DNA of 64,000 nt, taken from contig OW387145.1 of NCBI GenBank assembly GCA_936440205.1, forward strand, positions 13,081,396 through 13,145,395, written 5' to 3'. This DNA comes from Lepidonotus clava. Lineage: Eukaryota > Annelida > Polychaeta > Phyllodocida > Polynoidae. Position 1 is the stretch's first letter. Every line of letters begins with the position of its first letter. Below, piece by piece: positions 13,101 to 27,900 of the stretch. Both the position numbers and the translations under genes were made by a program. The notes under the pieces are model-generated. The model saw only the letters and a list, made by a program, of their open reading frames with translations, searched no databases and had not been told where the DNA came from.

Positions 13101-16100
13101 TTCAGTTTTAACCTCTTTAACATTGAGCTTGGCTTGATAAAATCTAGCAATCTTTAATCATTGATGAAGGAAATTTCCTCACATAAAAAGAGTAATCAAG
13201 AATATTTGGACGGTTATCTAAACAAAAACAAACCAAAATCAGTGTTCATATATATTTGGATTATGTTCTGATTGACGGCAAATAGAACAGTGTCAGACTC
13301 TCAGCATTCTATTCATTATTGATTTTTTTTGTAAAAGTTTTCTTGGAATGTCAAATATCATACAATTCCTAGTTACCTAAGTAGCACTCTCCAAAGAACA
13401 TACATGCATCATTTCACTTGTGGCCAAAGACAGGGGATGCGTTGAAACACCTTTTGATAACCAATACTTCTCTAGCATGTTTCCAAAGGTTTGACCATCA
13501 AAACCAAAATGAGCCATTTGGTAAAGGGTAACAGATAGGTAATTCGTCAAGGCTTCACATTTGAAACAGCTGTACAAAACACATGATTAATCGTGTTTTC
13601 TTTTAGCAGTAAATTAGTCTCAGGGGTCGTCTTCTTATGTAAATTGAAACTTTTTATATAAAAAGTCCAATACACCTATTTGATGCAATACCGTTGAAAT
13701 GCCCCTTTAATTAGTTTCATGCGATTCCATTTGATTATCCTAATCCTTGATAATACATCATTTGACTAATGACTAATGTTTTAACAACTATAGCTGCACC
13801 TACTACAACAACAACAACTACACCTACTACAACCACCACGACAGGTGACAGTTTTTTAAACATACACTTTTCTCAACAACTTTTATAGTACTACTTTATT
13901 TTTACACATGTACAAATTTTAAATGTTGCAACAGTTAAATGGTAAGTACATGCTATAGACGGATATTCACCAACAATAGGTCCTGCTCACATGAAAAATA
14001 CATGCAATACCAACACCCAACCCGGCAAGTATGAATTCCGGAAACTACAACAACATTGAAAAAGTCACCCATTCTTGATGCACAGGTCTATAGTACATTT
14101 CATGCGATTTCATATGTTTCGTCCTAATCCTTGGTAATACCGTATTTGACTAATGGCTAAATGTTTAACAACTATAGCTGCACCTACTACAACAACAACT
14201 ACTACACCTACAACAACCACCACGACAGGTGACAATTTTTTAAACATAAATATCTGTTACAAACTTTCATAATTTCACTTTATTGTTGTATAATTATATA
14301 TGTTTCTAAGATTCTATACAAACACCAAAACTAGCGAGTAAAACACAGGGAACTACAGCAATTTACCAAACCAAGAAATACTGGGGGGCATTCCATAAAA
14401 ATTTGGCGATAATCCAGGTTGAACAGATACCACGATACCAACAAATGTTATCGCCACATAACATTTTTCTTTTTCTTTTTTTTTTGTTCAAATTCTTTTT
14501 CAATCAAACTTAAATTTTACAGGCTTCTTCCTTGGTCACATATACATATTTTGATATATTAATATTTGTGAAAATATATATTTTTAAAACGGCGATATTT
14601 TGTAATTATCGCCACGATACTGATTTGAGGCCTTGGCGATAATTTTTTGAGTATCGCCAATCTTTTATGGAAGTGCTTTAACTGGCGATAATTATCGCCA
14701 ATTTTTTATGGAATGCATACCTGATTACATACTCTATGCATGCACATACATCGTTTTGAGAGAATTGGAAATAGTTATTATTTGATTCAACTGAGAGCGA
14801 ACAAAAAATATCATAGACCTACGCAGTGAGACACAACATTGAGAAAATAATCTGATCCTGTTATGTTCTCACAATGCTATTTTAGCAATTTGTATCGCTA
14901 TAAATGTTAAAATATACAAATCCTGAAAGTTCTCGACAGTTACAGATTTCAATTATCAATATGTTTAACTAGTTAAGTCCATCTATCGCACTTTTGACCA
15001 CAGAACTATTCTTTTTAGAGCTGTTTTTAGTCAGTGGAATTACCTCAAAACAAAATTCAAGCTAAAAAGATTATATCACAAAGGATGTTTGGAGCATTTT
15101 CCATGTTTCAGCTGTCATTTGATGAAAACAGCTTGAAGATTATTTTATTATAATTATCTTTAGAACAGCAATTGAAGAAATGTAACATTTTGTAAAAATG
15201 GTGACTACGAAAGAAATGTTTCCTATTGTGTGTCTTGCTGCCTATAGATAGATACAAAAACTCAAATGTGTCCATTTCGTTGTACCTTTCCAAATAGCCT
15301 GAGCATTATACTGTTACAAAATGTAGGTTGAATGTGTTATAATATTATATATGTCAAATAAAACACTGTTTGTTCTGATCAAAATCTTCCCGAACAAAAT
15401 TTAAAATCATTTACCCTGAAGTCTCTGATCCTGATTCATAGTAACCTTTTCTAAAAATTCAAAGAAATCAAGAAATATTGTAGATGGATAGTAATAAACC
15501 CAGCCACTCCATAAGACTTGACGTATTAAGATGATCTTTTCTTAAACAACAACAGCTGCGCCTACCACAACAACCACACCTACACCAACAACCACGGGTA
15601 ATGACATAGTTCTGATATCCAAAACATCAGTAATTCTTGACAATCATATAAATGTACATCATATTGTATTATTTCAAACGTTTCTTGAATATTGCAAAGG
15701 GACCTTTAATTACGTTATTCAGATGGCTATTGTTACCGTGGTAAACAAAGGGCGCATTCCGACTTTCTTTGTTTTATAATAAACTAATCAAAGCACAAAA
15801 AATCAGTAACTCTACACTTGGCCATATAACATCTTACTCATTTGAATAGATAATAAAATGACTCATTTGCCTAGGTAATAAAATGGGAAAAGGGCATCAT
15901 GTCAGAGATATCATTAATCTAATTGGTTCCACACATCCCATTTTTCACGACAACAGAGCCTCCTCCCACTACCACTACTACCGACCCTACAACAGGTAGT
16001 GTATATACACAACTGTATTAATGCTTTATGGTATAAGACAATACTTGCCTGTGTGTGTGTCAAGATCGTTGGCCTGCTGCTTTGAACATATGGCTTGTTA

Positions 16101-18933
16101 TGCACTAATCAAATGAACTCTTAATTACACCTAAGGGAATTCAAACTACAGAAACCTACCTGAAAAATACCAACTATAACAGGGGCGGATCCATGGAGTA
16201 GGGGAGGGGGGTCCCAGGGGGTTCTGAACCCCCTTTTGTTGGACCACTAAATTACAACAAGAATTGCAAAGGGACCTTTAATTACGTTATTCGAGTGGCT
16301 ATTGTTACCGTGGTAAACAAAGGGTGCATTCTGACATTTCTTTGTTTTATAATAAACAAGTGCCTTTGGCACCAGGTCTCTCCACTCAAATTATGAAAGC
16401 AGTACATATCATCGTTCTTCAAAATGTTAAATATTATGCAAATACTGGTACTCTGATGCAGCACATCAGCCAGTCAGATTGCTGCATTTTATGACCTGTG
16501 CCTAACATTCAGTGTAACAGAGGCCAACCTGCATGTGGCACATCAGCCAATCAGATTGCTGCGTTCGTTGAGTGGTACATAGCATTTAATGTAACATAGA
16601 CCATCCTGTAAATAGCTCCCTGGCCTCGTGAAACTAAGCAAAAAGATTTGCCTTCTATCTAAATACTGAATAAAGGTAAAATTGTGAGAATGTTAATGAT
16701 GCTTAGAACTGTTTATTGACACTTAGTACTGCTCTGATAGCGCTTAGATAAGAGGTTTAGTATGCATCAACTTAGGCCCTTTCAAGCATGTGTCAAGGCT
16801 AGGCAGTCTTTGGTCAGTTTGGGGGACTGACAACTCACCTCTGTAAGATTTGCACATGGCCAAACCCTCGATATTGACAGTTGTTTATATAGAGACTAAC
16901 TAATCAAAGAACAAACAAAAAATCAGTAACTCTAGACTTGGCCATATAACATTTGAATAGATAATAAAATGACTCATTTGCCTAGGTAATAAAATGAGCA
17001 AAGGGCATAATGTCAGAGATATTATTAATCTAATAGGTTCTACACATCCCATTTTTCACAATAACAGAGCCTCCTCCCACTACCACTACTACCGACCCTA
17101 CAACAGGTAGTATATATAGAGACAACTGTATTGATGCTTTATGGTATAACACACAATACTTGCCTATGGTTCTGAACCCCCTTTTGGGGGACCCGTTACA
17201 AAAAGAGGGGAAAATGCTGTGCATGTGGGCACAACTGCATGGCGTTTTAGTACTTATTCAGTTTTAGTACTTTAGTAACTGTAAACTTCCAATTTGTCTT
17301 AGTATGTAGACGGTCGATTTTAATTTTGCCAGTAATCGACTGGAAGGGGTAAACATTTGGTCATTTAGTGACACAATCTGAAATTTATTGGAAAATAATC
17401 AATCGCTTGGAAATCACTCTAATGTCCCGTACCCACTAGACCTTAAGAATCGGCTGATTCTTAAGGTCGCCCGTCCCTCATCTGTAGGTATAATCATATT
17501 GGAACGTGCATGTTTGATATAAGTCGGCGCTAAAGTCGGCCGATCCTACTGCTAGAATCGGCCGATTTTAGCTCTGATGAGTCGGCTGACTCACCCAAAA
17601 TTGCCTAGTGGGTATGGTGCTTAACAATGTTGAATATTGGTCGCCATTGACCTCTGATTCGACCAGAATTCAATCCCATCGCTTTGAGCGAAGGTCAAAT
17701 AGACTGGGGTAGATGAGCCTTCTCTTATTTCTGCAGCAGCATTATAGGGCAGAGAATGGGGTACAACTGAAATCTAGATCTATATTCTTTTGCTCTTTTT
17801 TTATTTGTATTGTTGCTTTTCGCTACCTTCAGCGTTGCTTCTCGACGTTGCTGAATTGGTTTACGCTTTGGTATCGGTAGAAAATGGCTTGGTCCTTCTT
17901 TGCCCGATTTTATAGACAGAGTAAGGTCAACTTTCTCATTCGCATAGCGCCGATTATCTGACTACCATCTCAGCTAAGGTCCTGTTGGTACACATAGCAA
18001 TCGGCAGTAACTTTGTGCCTTTTTCTAACATGTGCTTTCTCCAAGGAAATAGTTGACAGAATTGTATATTGGATAGTAATTAATGTTATTAAAAAGTCTC
18101 GCGGCTTGCATGATGTGATAAGACAGTGTTTAAATGCTTTCTTCCCTTCCTCAGATTGTCATCTTTTTGTCATTGTTTTGATACTTTAACTAGCACTATT
18201 TATTTGTATAGATTACCGAGAGGAACTCTAGAGATGTATACACCTCTTTTTATTGCTGCAGTAATATAGTTCACTAAGCAAATTGAGAGATGGAAAATAA
18301 TTTACAGTTATCTTTGCTGTAGTCATATGATAGGAAATCTATTATTGATATGACGATATATTATCAAGTAATTATATTCAGACCATACAAATACACAAAC
18401 ATACATATCACAACAAACCAACACTTGAAAAGAGACCACTGTGAGGACCGGTGAGCAACTATATTATAATCCCCATCAGTTTATATAGAGATATTTAAAC
18501 AACATGGCATAACCATAGCAATGGTACCAGTTACATCACCATTTTATATAGGTAGCGCTATACAGATTTCATGCAAAAGATAGTACCAAACACTAAATAT
18601 TATTTGCCAGCCATATTTGACTCAGCTACTTACTTTGTGAAGCAGTATGGACACCTTGTTTTCAAACATGTTTCATGATCAGGTTGGATTAATCTATCCC
18701 TTTTGGTACAGTGCCCCCGACAACGACCGAACCTCTACCCACAGGTATGAAACCCCTTCAGTCCGTCGATTACGCTTATTTCAAGAGCTTCTTGTATGTT
18801 TTAATGAGATGTAGCAGTACTGTCTTTGCTTCTTGATAGTAAGCTTTTCCTGATTATACCCTTTGTTTTGTTAATATAATCATACCCCTTATTCGCATCC
18901 CACACTTTAGATATGCAGGTATATGTATATATG

Positions 18934-18987
<54 letters not shown>

Positions 18988-21900
18988 GTACATGTATAGT
19001 TAAGTATCGATACAGATTTAGGGATATAGATTTATACATAGATTTATATACACATAATAGACATACACACATCTATAATATAGTTACATGTACTTACATA
19101 CATAGGCCGTACATATATATAAACAGATACAAACTATGTGCACAATATCTTATAAACACTGTGACCACTCCGTAATCCCGATATCCCCCTTCCCGCTATG
19201 AATGGTTCTTTTGTAGGCTTATGATTTTAGTTCTAGGAATGCATTGAATTAATCATTTTGGCAACACATTAGATAATATAGCATAATTATACTGCTGAAT
19301 TACATAATGATAAAGAAATTTGTATTCTTGCCTCATAAACATTGATTATGTCCCTGGTTGATATAGCTGATCCTGTAATTATCCCAGTGACATTGACAGA
19401 ATATGGTTCGCTTAACTCAAATAAGTAACTAAATCTTTATAGCATTCATTAAACTTAGGATTGGGGATGCGTCTGAAGGGCAGCGTATTCAAGAAATTTG
19501 TTTGCGTTGGTTATCCTGCTCAGACACCTTACGCAAACACCACAGAATTTACAAATAATATAAAGCATGGCAGTCTTTAGAAATTCACTACAGCATCCCA
19601 GCAACAGTTGACATAGAACAAGTGTATAATCTCAAATGCAAGTTTTACTCAGCCACATGTACAACTTATTCTACAGCTTAATGGAATATACATGTAAGAC
19701 TGAACCTTTATGAACAGTGAAAGTGACTTGACATTGAAACTGGCATATTTATAGTTTTATTCGGACATGAACAAGAAAAAGAATAGCTAGTTAAGATATA
19801 AAAGTTGTAGCCTGAAATTTCAAATCTTTCTCCACTTTGTTCATAAGAGGCATACTTTAAACATCTGTACAAAAGGTCCTGTATCAGTTATAAATGTATG
19901 TTAATAAGGTTACTTTACAAGTTCATGGATACCTATTTGAGGCTTGGAACAGTTAGACCTATCATTGTCCGTTTTCTTCATCGTCATTATCAGCAACAGC
20001 AACAATTACAACATAGCCTTCAACATCAGGTATCTAGTGTGTGAATATCATGGCCTTGACTCTTGAACCGATACTTTGGTGAAGTATTTTAGTTTAGTAG
20101 GGTTCTGCTGAAACTACAAGGAAACTTTATAATTCTCATAACGAATGATTAATCAAGCAATGAGAATGATACTCAAACAAGGTCTGGAATCATGTACACG
20201 CAAGGTTGCATTCACTCTTATGCAGAAAAGAGAGGAAAATGCTGTGCATCATTATGCAGATTGACTACGCCCAGCTTTTCCTGAGTATCAAAGTAGTATG
20301 TGAAAATAGGAATTTGCAGCTTCTCGTTTACATATATGTCAAACTATACATGCAATGCCACTCGTATTGTGTAAATTGTTATTTTGTCTAAAAAACACAA
20401 TGTCTACTTACATGACATCGTGTAAATAACAATATACGAGAGAATTAAGGAATCATCCAACTTTTAAGGATGTGCTATTGCGTACATAGTATCTCATAAA
20501 CAGGTGAATTGTGCACAATAGTCTGAGTAGTATATGGAAAGATGATTTTGATTCTTGCCACGTTGGTGTAATAATTATACCAACTATGTACGTGGTAAGA
20601 ATAAAAACATACATATATGCTGCTTAGATGAAGGAATTTGTTGCCATGGAAACTAGTTCATGTGAATAAGATTCTAGAATTAGGAAAAAAGAAAGGAAGG
20701 ACTTTCAAGCTACATTGTGCAAAAACCAGCTTATAGAGATATGTTTATTAGAACAACAAATGTAACATTTCATTCTAGTTATGTACTATACTATTTGTAT
20801 TTTGCCTTATATTCAACCCTTTGTACTTTGCTTGGTACTCTTTGTTATTCTATTTTTTATGACCGTTTCATATTCAGAAACCCATAACTCAACTTCTAGA
20901 TGGAATATTCAAAAATTGTTTTCATTGTAAGAAAGTTTGCAGTTTCTACATTCATCATCTATGTCATTAAGCCCCAAAATCGTATAGTAGGTCACATACA
21001 ATGTTAACGATGTAGCATGCACAATGTCGCGCAAATAGCCACTTCGACATGGGCACGTATCGCCATGACTGAATTAAGAGAGTGGGGTGGGGGGGGGGGT
21101 AAAGTAATGAAGGTGTTCTAGCCCGCCTTCCCTATGTTTACTTGTGTAAGCCCAAATTAGCTCACCAGTTTGGTAGTAAGGCTCAGCGGTGGATGGAGTT
21201 ACAGAGGACCCTCCGATCCCCTTCTGTCGACAAGATCCTGTATCTAAATAAGTTGGAGTATAGTTGAAAAACCATATGTACTCAAAACTACATGTTCTAG
21301 TCAGATCGAATTTTCGGAGATTAACAAATGACAAAGAAAAGTCCCCTTTCCCTCTCGGAATCAAAGAAAAAGAACCCAAAGACCCTCTACTATACCTCTA
21401 TTGCTGGAGGTGATCTATAGTGTATCTTACTTTTTCCAGGGTTCCCCGATCCGTCTGAGGTGGTGCTAGTGATGGCCACCCCTGAGGGAAACCCCTCCCC
21501 CGACAGCGTGACCTGCTCGGGTATGTCCTACCCTGACGGCGTGGTCTTGACCATGATCTGGACCGTCGACGGAGTGCCCAAGGACCCCATCGTCGTCACC
21601 TCCCCATCCAACTCCACGACGCTCCCCCTCAGCACCATTACCAACATCGATGAGAACCCAGTGGTAGGGACACTTGAATATTGGGCTGTTTAGGAAGGGA
21701 TGGACGTAGTACTTAGCAGTGGCGGATCCGGGAGGGGGGGGGGGGGGGGCAAATGGGACAGTGATCAGGGTTCCTTGCACATAAAATTAACAAACAGCTA
21801 TACTTTGTGTTATCAACTTCACATATGTATTCTAAAAATGATTCAAAAGAAAAAAAGTCGAAAATGTTCAAATATTAGTAGATTATGAAGGAGACAATAT

Positions 21901-24900
21901 CAAATCTAGGAATTCCCTTATTTCTGGGCTTTCAAGTGCTCACCGTGTGACGTCATTTATATGGGAATTCCCTCTAGAGATAACTTGGGATTCAAAGATT
22001 GATTATTGTAGATGGGTAATTTTCTCAATAAATAATTGGGCCAAACATAAATTAAATGTGATAGTATGCATATCCCGTACTAGAAATGCTATAGGGATGG
22101 GGATTTCCTTTTATGGGTAGATGGGGTTTCCCAGTAACTCACTGTGTGATGTCATAATTCTGGGGATTTCCCTTAAAATATGCAATGAAATGCAAGTATT
22201 TTAAGGTCCCATAACTGCGTCGCAAATAGGAATCTTCCTTAGATTTTGCTCACATTAATAGTGCACTATATGAACGACATACTGATTTAATTCCAGTGAA
22301 AAATAATGATCCTATAATCAATCATATGCCAGGTCACATACAAAGCAATAGCTAACTAAGAGGCCAGATGAACTCAACTTTCGTCTATACATGCACAATT
22401 ATTCTATTTCACCTTTCAGATAACGTGTTGTGTGACAGCAGAGTTCGAAGGTGTGACTACTACTGGAGAACCAGAGGAGACCTGCAGCGACCCCTACCGA
22501 CTGGTCAAGGCAACGGTGAGTGGTATTACAAACTTTGAGATTTAACACAAAGCTACAAGATAGCTCCGCTGCAGAAATTGAACCCCTGAAGCCGTACGAA
22601 TAAAATAAAACCTTTATTCCAGACGATTCCGACTCTCTGGAATTTGTTAATTTGTAACCTGATATTAGAATTGCGAAAGGAACCCTTGCATGCTACATAC
22701 CATTTGAAAGCGAATATGAAATCCTTTATAATTATGATATATATATTTATAAGTATTTATATATATTCATATATATTTATATATAACAAGTCTTTTTTGT
22801 ATCCTTATTGCGAGTGACGATATCTGAAATAGTAAGTAAAATCGGGTAGTGGAATAAGCCTTAAGCGAACTCAAGAGATGGGCAATGCTTCCCTAAAAGA
22901 TAAAAATGATCTCCCTCTTGCAGCTGTTGATTCCGGATGAGCTGGAGGTGGTGGAGGGGGAGATGATATTTGCCGTCTTCGAGCTGGCCGGCTTCCCCAA
23001 CCTGCTGTGTGGCACCACTGCCGCCAGCACGGCCAACGTGGTCATCACCGTCAACGACCCGCCCGCCCGCTCCTGTGGGGCCAGCACGGCCAACATCCCA
23101 CAGTTGGCCATCAGCTACGGCGACTCGCAAGGAGGTAAACGTCATAGAAGCTGATAAACGATTGGCCACCACATTGGTTATCAATAGACCGTTTGATTTG
23201 GAAAAGCAAATAGTTGTTTTTTTTTGTTTTTTTTTGTTTTTTTTTTTTTTTGGATATAGATATGGTATACACCCACAGAGAGATGTAAAAAATCTTTTTT
23301 TGAATAGTATATGGAATGTATGGTTTTATACCATATTCTTTCATTAGGGCCTTTACAAAAGCGCAAGGATCAAAATCGGTATGTTGAACACAGCATCAAT
23401 TAGGGCCATATTCCACTGGGCAATTTTCATTACCAGAAATTTATTAGATTCCAAGTTTTCATCATAATTATAAAAACAGATTTGTTTATTTATTACCTAA
23501 AATATGTGTTTTATTCATAGTCTCAGATGAGCTCTCTCTTCTTAAAGTCGTTTGGTGTTGATTCTAACGCAAAGGGCCTTCCATTAAGTATGCATGCATT
23601 CACCAAGATGGACTAAGGGGGGGGGGGGGGCTGAAATATCTTAAATTTGATTACGTTCCTGTATAAAATTCAATGTACATACTTCAGCCCAAGAGGGAAT
23701 GGGGGTGCCTGAATGGTTGAAATTGTGCGCACCTACAAAATTTGAGGCCTATAACTGCACCTTGTGATGCACCATGTTTTTCTTTTCAGCCATATGCCAG
23801 AGGTCGTTCCCCGCCTTTGGGTACATTGATAGCACTGAGACTTTCTCCATTGCTGGCCTCATTGATAACCGAGTGGAGGAGGAGATGACGGTGAACATCA
23901 CAGTTGAGGTACAGAAGAAAATCGGATCAACTGTCATTTGTAGTTATGAAGTTGGAGAATTCGAGGTAGGTCATTTCTGCATATTTTGTCCTATTTTCGT
24001 ATATAACCGTTACCGTCTAAGTTGAGGATTTAAGATTGATACTGTAGTAATTGAAGTGTCTCGGGATGCATTAGAGATACTTGAATTGTGTAAAATATGT
24101 AAATGATGGAATAGGTGCTCAAAAATGTAAGATACTTGAAAAAATATAGGATACTCGGGATGTGACTAGAAAAGTAGAGACCACCAAAGGCAGGAGAATA
24201 GTTGAGATTAACATGAAGCCCGAGATTTATGGGGTGAACATAGTAATTATAACTAAACAATTAATTTCCTATGGGGATTTACTGACTAATCTGTCTTCAA
24301 TTCGGCCTGGTTAATTGTAGGAAAAAAACATAGTAATTATAGTTGATCTGTCCTGTTATGTTTGTAGCCAATCAGCATTCACACATATGACCTTTGAAAG
24401 GCAGACCTTTGACCCAAATAAATCATTGTCCTTCAAGGCACTCATTTGTAACAGCTGATCTGTTACTAGTATGATTACCCGAGGTGACAGGGCACCAAAT
24501 TATCATTATTCTTACTTAATGTATGCTTGACTTGAAGAACATGTACACGTGTGAAGTCAGTTCAATAAAAAAAAATGTAAAGGCGACTTGAGCACCTATC
24601 AACCCGATGGACGCCCGACTCAACAGTAGACCCCGGGAAGGTGCCTCGAGGGCTGGCACCCTTCCTATCAGGAGTAGCCATGTACCCTGATTGACAAGTA
24701 CCCCCTCTCATCCCTACCTGTTTACATGTGGCCCATTGCAGTAGCAGTATCCTTGTGGGGAAGTGCTTTGTACTCATATTGACAAGTACTTTGCCCTATC
24801 CGTACAGGTCTGCTGTAGTCAGCAAGGGTGGTGACACAAGTCGTTGATCAGTATGGATGTCCTTTTTTTGCCACCAAAGCAAGCTTTTTCAGTCCAAAGG

Positions 24901-27900
24901 ACAGGAAAATATGTATTCTTTTGTTATTTCCTGCAGCAGCAGTTGAAAACAAACTTTACTCTGTGTTAGGTTACTCTGAATGAGGCTGGGGGATCAGGCG
25001 ATGACAGCAGCGAAGTCTCACCACCATTCTGCCACATTGGATACCCATTTTTCATTTCGACATTGGATGGACAGTAAGTAGGATATTCTTCATCCAAGAA
25101 ACGTCCCTTTAATTATCTAAATCTCTACTTAGGTATTTTATATACAGTTGTGTATTCGGGGTTTGGGGCGATCCCAACACAATTTGTGGGGTATTCGTAT
25201 TTGAAATTTTAAAGTTATTCTCAGTCCAGGGAAAATATGATTATAAAGCCAAAATGGATTTTGTAATTCACCTACATTGGTGATCCTCATGAATATTAAT
25301 TATTTTAGCCATGAACCCTTCCCTAGAGATATGAATTTATGTAATAATAGATAATGACATATGCCTTACACTAAGATGTCCGATTACAGATTCCTCCAGT
25401 CCAACATTCCTGGCGTTTTCCGCGCATACAGGCACACGAACGGCCGTTTTGAGGTAAGGTGTGATACTGTGATCTCTGGTCTCTGTACTTAAGAGTTTAA
25501 ACCAGGGGAATATATTTTTTGTTATTCCCCTGGATAAATAAAATGATATGTAAATAGGAGATGTAGAGACACTACGCCATTAGGGGTGAAATGAATATTT
25601 ATCAATACCTCAACCTTTAGGTCCAAATTTGTAGAATGGACTCTTTGAAGTATACGTTCCGCATCAATATAACTTTTATCACACAAACATACTGATCCAT
25701 CAAATTTGGCATAACGCTGTTTTATGACTTTCGCCCACACAATTTCCTGTCATACTGATCCGTCAAATTTCACATAACGCTGATTTACAACATTCAGCCA
25801 CAAACTTTCGTGCAGAACTTATCCGTCAAATTTGGCATAATTCTATTTTATGACTTCCGCCCATACAGTTTCATGTCATACTGTTCCGTCGAATTTGGCA
25901 TAATGCTATTTTAGGACTTTCGCCCACACAATTTCATGTTATACTGATCCGTTGAATTTGGCATAACGCTGTTTTATGACTTCCGCCCACACAGTTTCAT
26001 GTCATACTGATCCGGCAAATTTGGCAAAATGCTATTTTACGACTTCCACCCACACAGTTTCATGCAATACCTATCTGTCAAATTTGGCATAATGCTATTT
26101 CATGACTTTCGCCCACACAGTTTCATGCAATACTTATCCGTCGAATTTGGCATAATGCTATTTCATGACTTTCGCCCACACAGTTTCATGTTATACTGAT
26201 CCGTCAAATTTGGCATAACGCTGTTTTTATGACTTCCGCCCACACAGTTTCACGTTAAGACCAAGAGGGTGAAAGTGACCACTGGCGCCGAGGAGGGGTA
26301 CCTGGTGACCCCTTGTGGCGCGGCGGTGAGGGTTGACGACGACGTGGTGACGTTCACCAGGTGTGGCGATGATGACGACGACAAGCTGAGTCCTACCATG
26401 TCAGTCTACTCCACCATCACCAACCCACAGTCCCCCGGCTTCGACTACTATATCTCCTCCTCAGAGACCACCTATGTCGTACGTATTACCATGGATGATA
26501 AGTCAGGCCCGTAGCCAGCTTTTCTCAGAGGGGGGTTCGTTTTTTGACTAGTTTTTTTTTTCCAGGGGGGGGGTGGTCGTATTTTGAATAAAAGGGCTAA
26601 AATGCTTCCTTTTTTTTATTTATTGGCATATTTTACATTAAAGATTGGAGGAGAGCTCCTCCTTGGGGGGGGGGGGGGGTTCGTACGAACCCCCCGAACC
26701 CCCCTGGATACAGGCCTGATATTAAGTATTGGTTAATACTAAAATATTGGTATCAGTAATACTATAGTACTTAAGTATTGGTATCCATAATACTGTTTTG
26801 TTCGATCCCTCTGCATCTTTGTAGGGTATCATAAGATCTACCCAGCACAAATCTGCTTATTTTGTGTTATTTCATTTGTTTAACACGAGAAGAGTTTTTG
26901 ATTGATATCATAATGTTTCATTGCATAGTTATGAAGTGCTGTATATCAAAAGAACACATATTGCCAGTGAACTTTCTATTTACTATTAGAGTGTGATATC
27001 ATTCAAATACATTTTGAATGGGAGTGATTCCCTTCATACCATTCACTTATTCTTAAACAGAACGTTCTCAGACACATGAGCATGTAAGATACCAAGCTCA
27101 GATGCAATAATGAGGTTAAGCATGCCTGACACATAATGTAATATACACGTAGCTTATCACTTGCTGCAGACAAATTTCACAACCGGTTTTAAGTACTGTA
27201 TGTTTAACCAGTGGATGTGTATTCAATTATTAGAGATTTGGTACCTGCGGGGTTGTAAATAACACCCCTAGTTTTAGACTGGGAGTTACGTACTTCAGCT
27301 ACACGCTATAATGTGACTGTCTGGTTTCACATAAGCAGTCCTATAGTGTATTTATCTAGTCCTATCTGTGTTCAAATTAAAACGGTCTCTTCGTACTCCA
27401 CAAATCATAACTTAATTGTCTTCTGTTCACATTAGCAGTTAAAACTGGTTTGGCATACAGGTATATGATATACACGATTCATTGGCGTGGCTAAGTGTTT
27501 TCATGGGTCTGGGTCCTCAGAGCGGATTCTGTACTTTATCGGTTCTCTCTTTCAAGGTGTTCTTCCCGCACGGTGGGAAGCTGAATATTTACACTGGGAA
27601 CGTCGGCCCCAATGGCTTCGGCGACATCATCTACAGCCCGTCTGCCAGCGACATTAACAACGTGGTCGCGGCTTCAAGTAATCCACCTCTGTCCTTCCCT
27701 TCTCTATTCAGATTAGTATAGCCTGAGTCTATATTGTAATTAGAATGATCTGTCCTTATTTCATAAGTTATGATACTTGTATACTGTTCACATTTTGTAA
27801 ATGATATAACATCTGCCGAACTTGGCTGGGTACAATATTGGTGATCATTATTATGATGATTGGCATTCATAATTTTACATTTTGAACAGATATTTGTGTC

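Noticed and set aside
22861-23184. 107-aa and 72-aa minus-strand ORFs
   Set aside because: Antisense shadows of coding exon 15.
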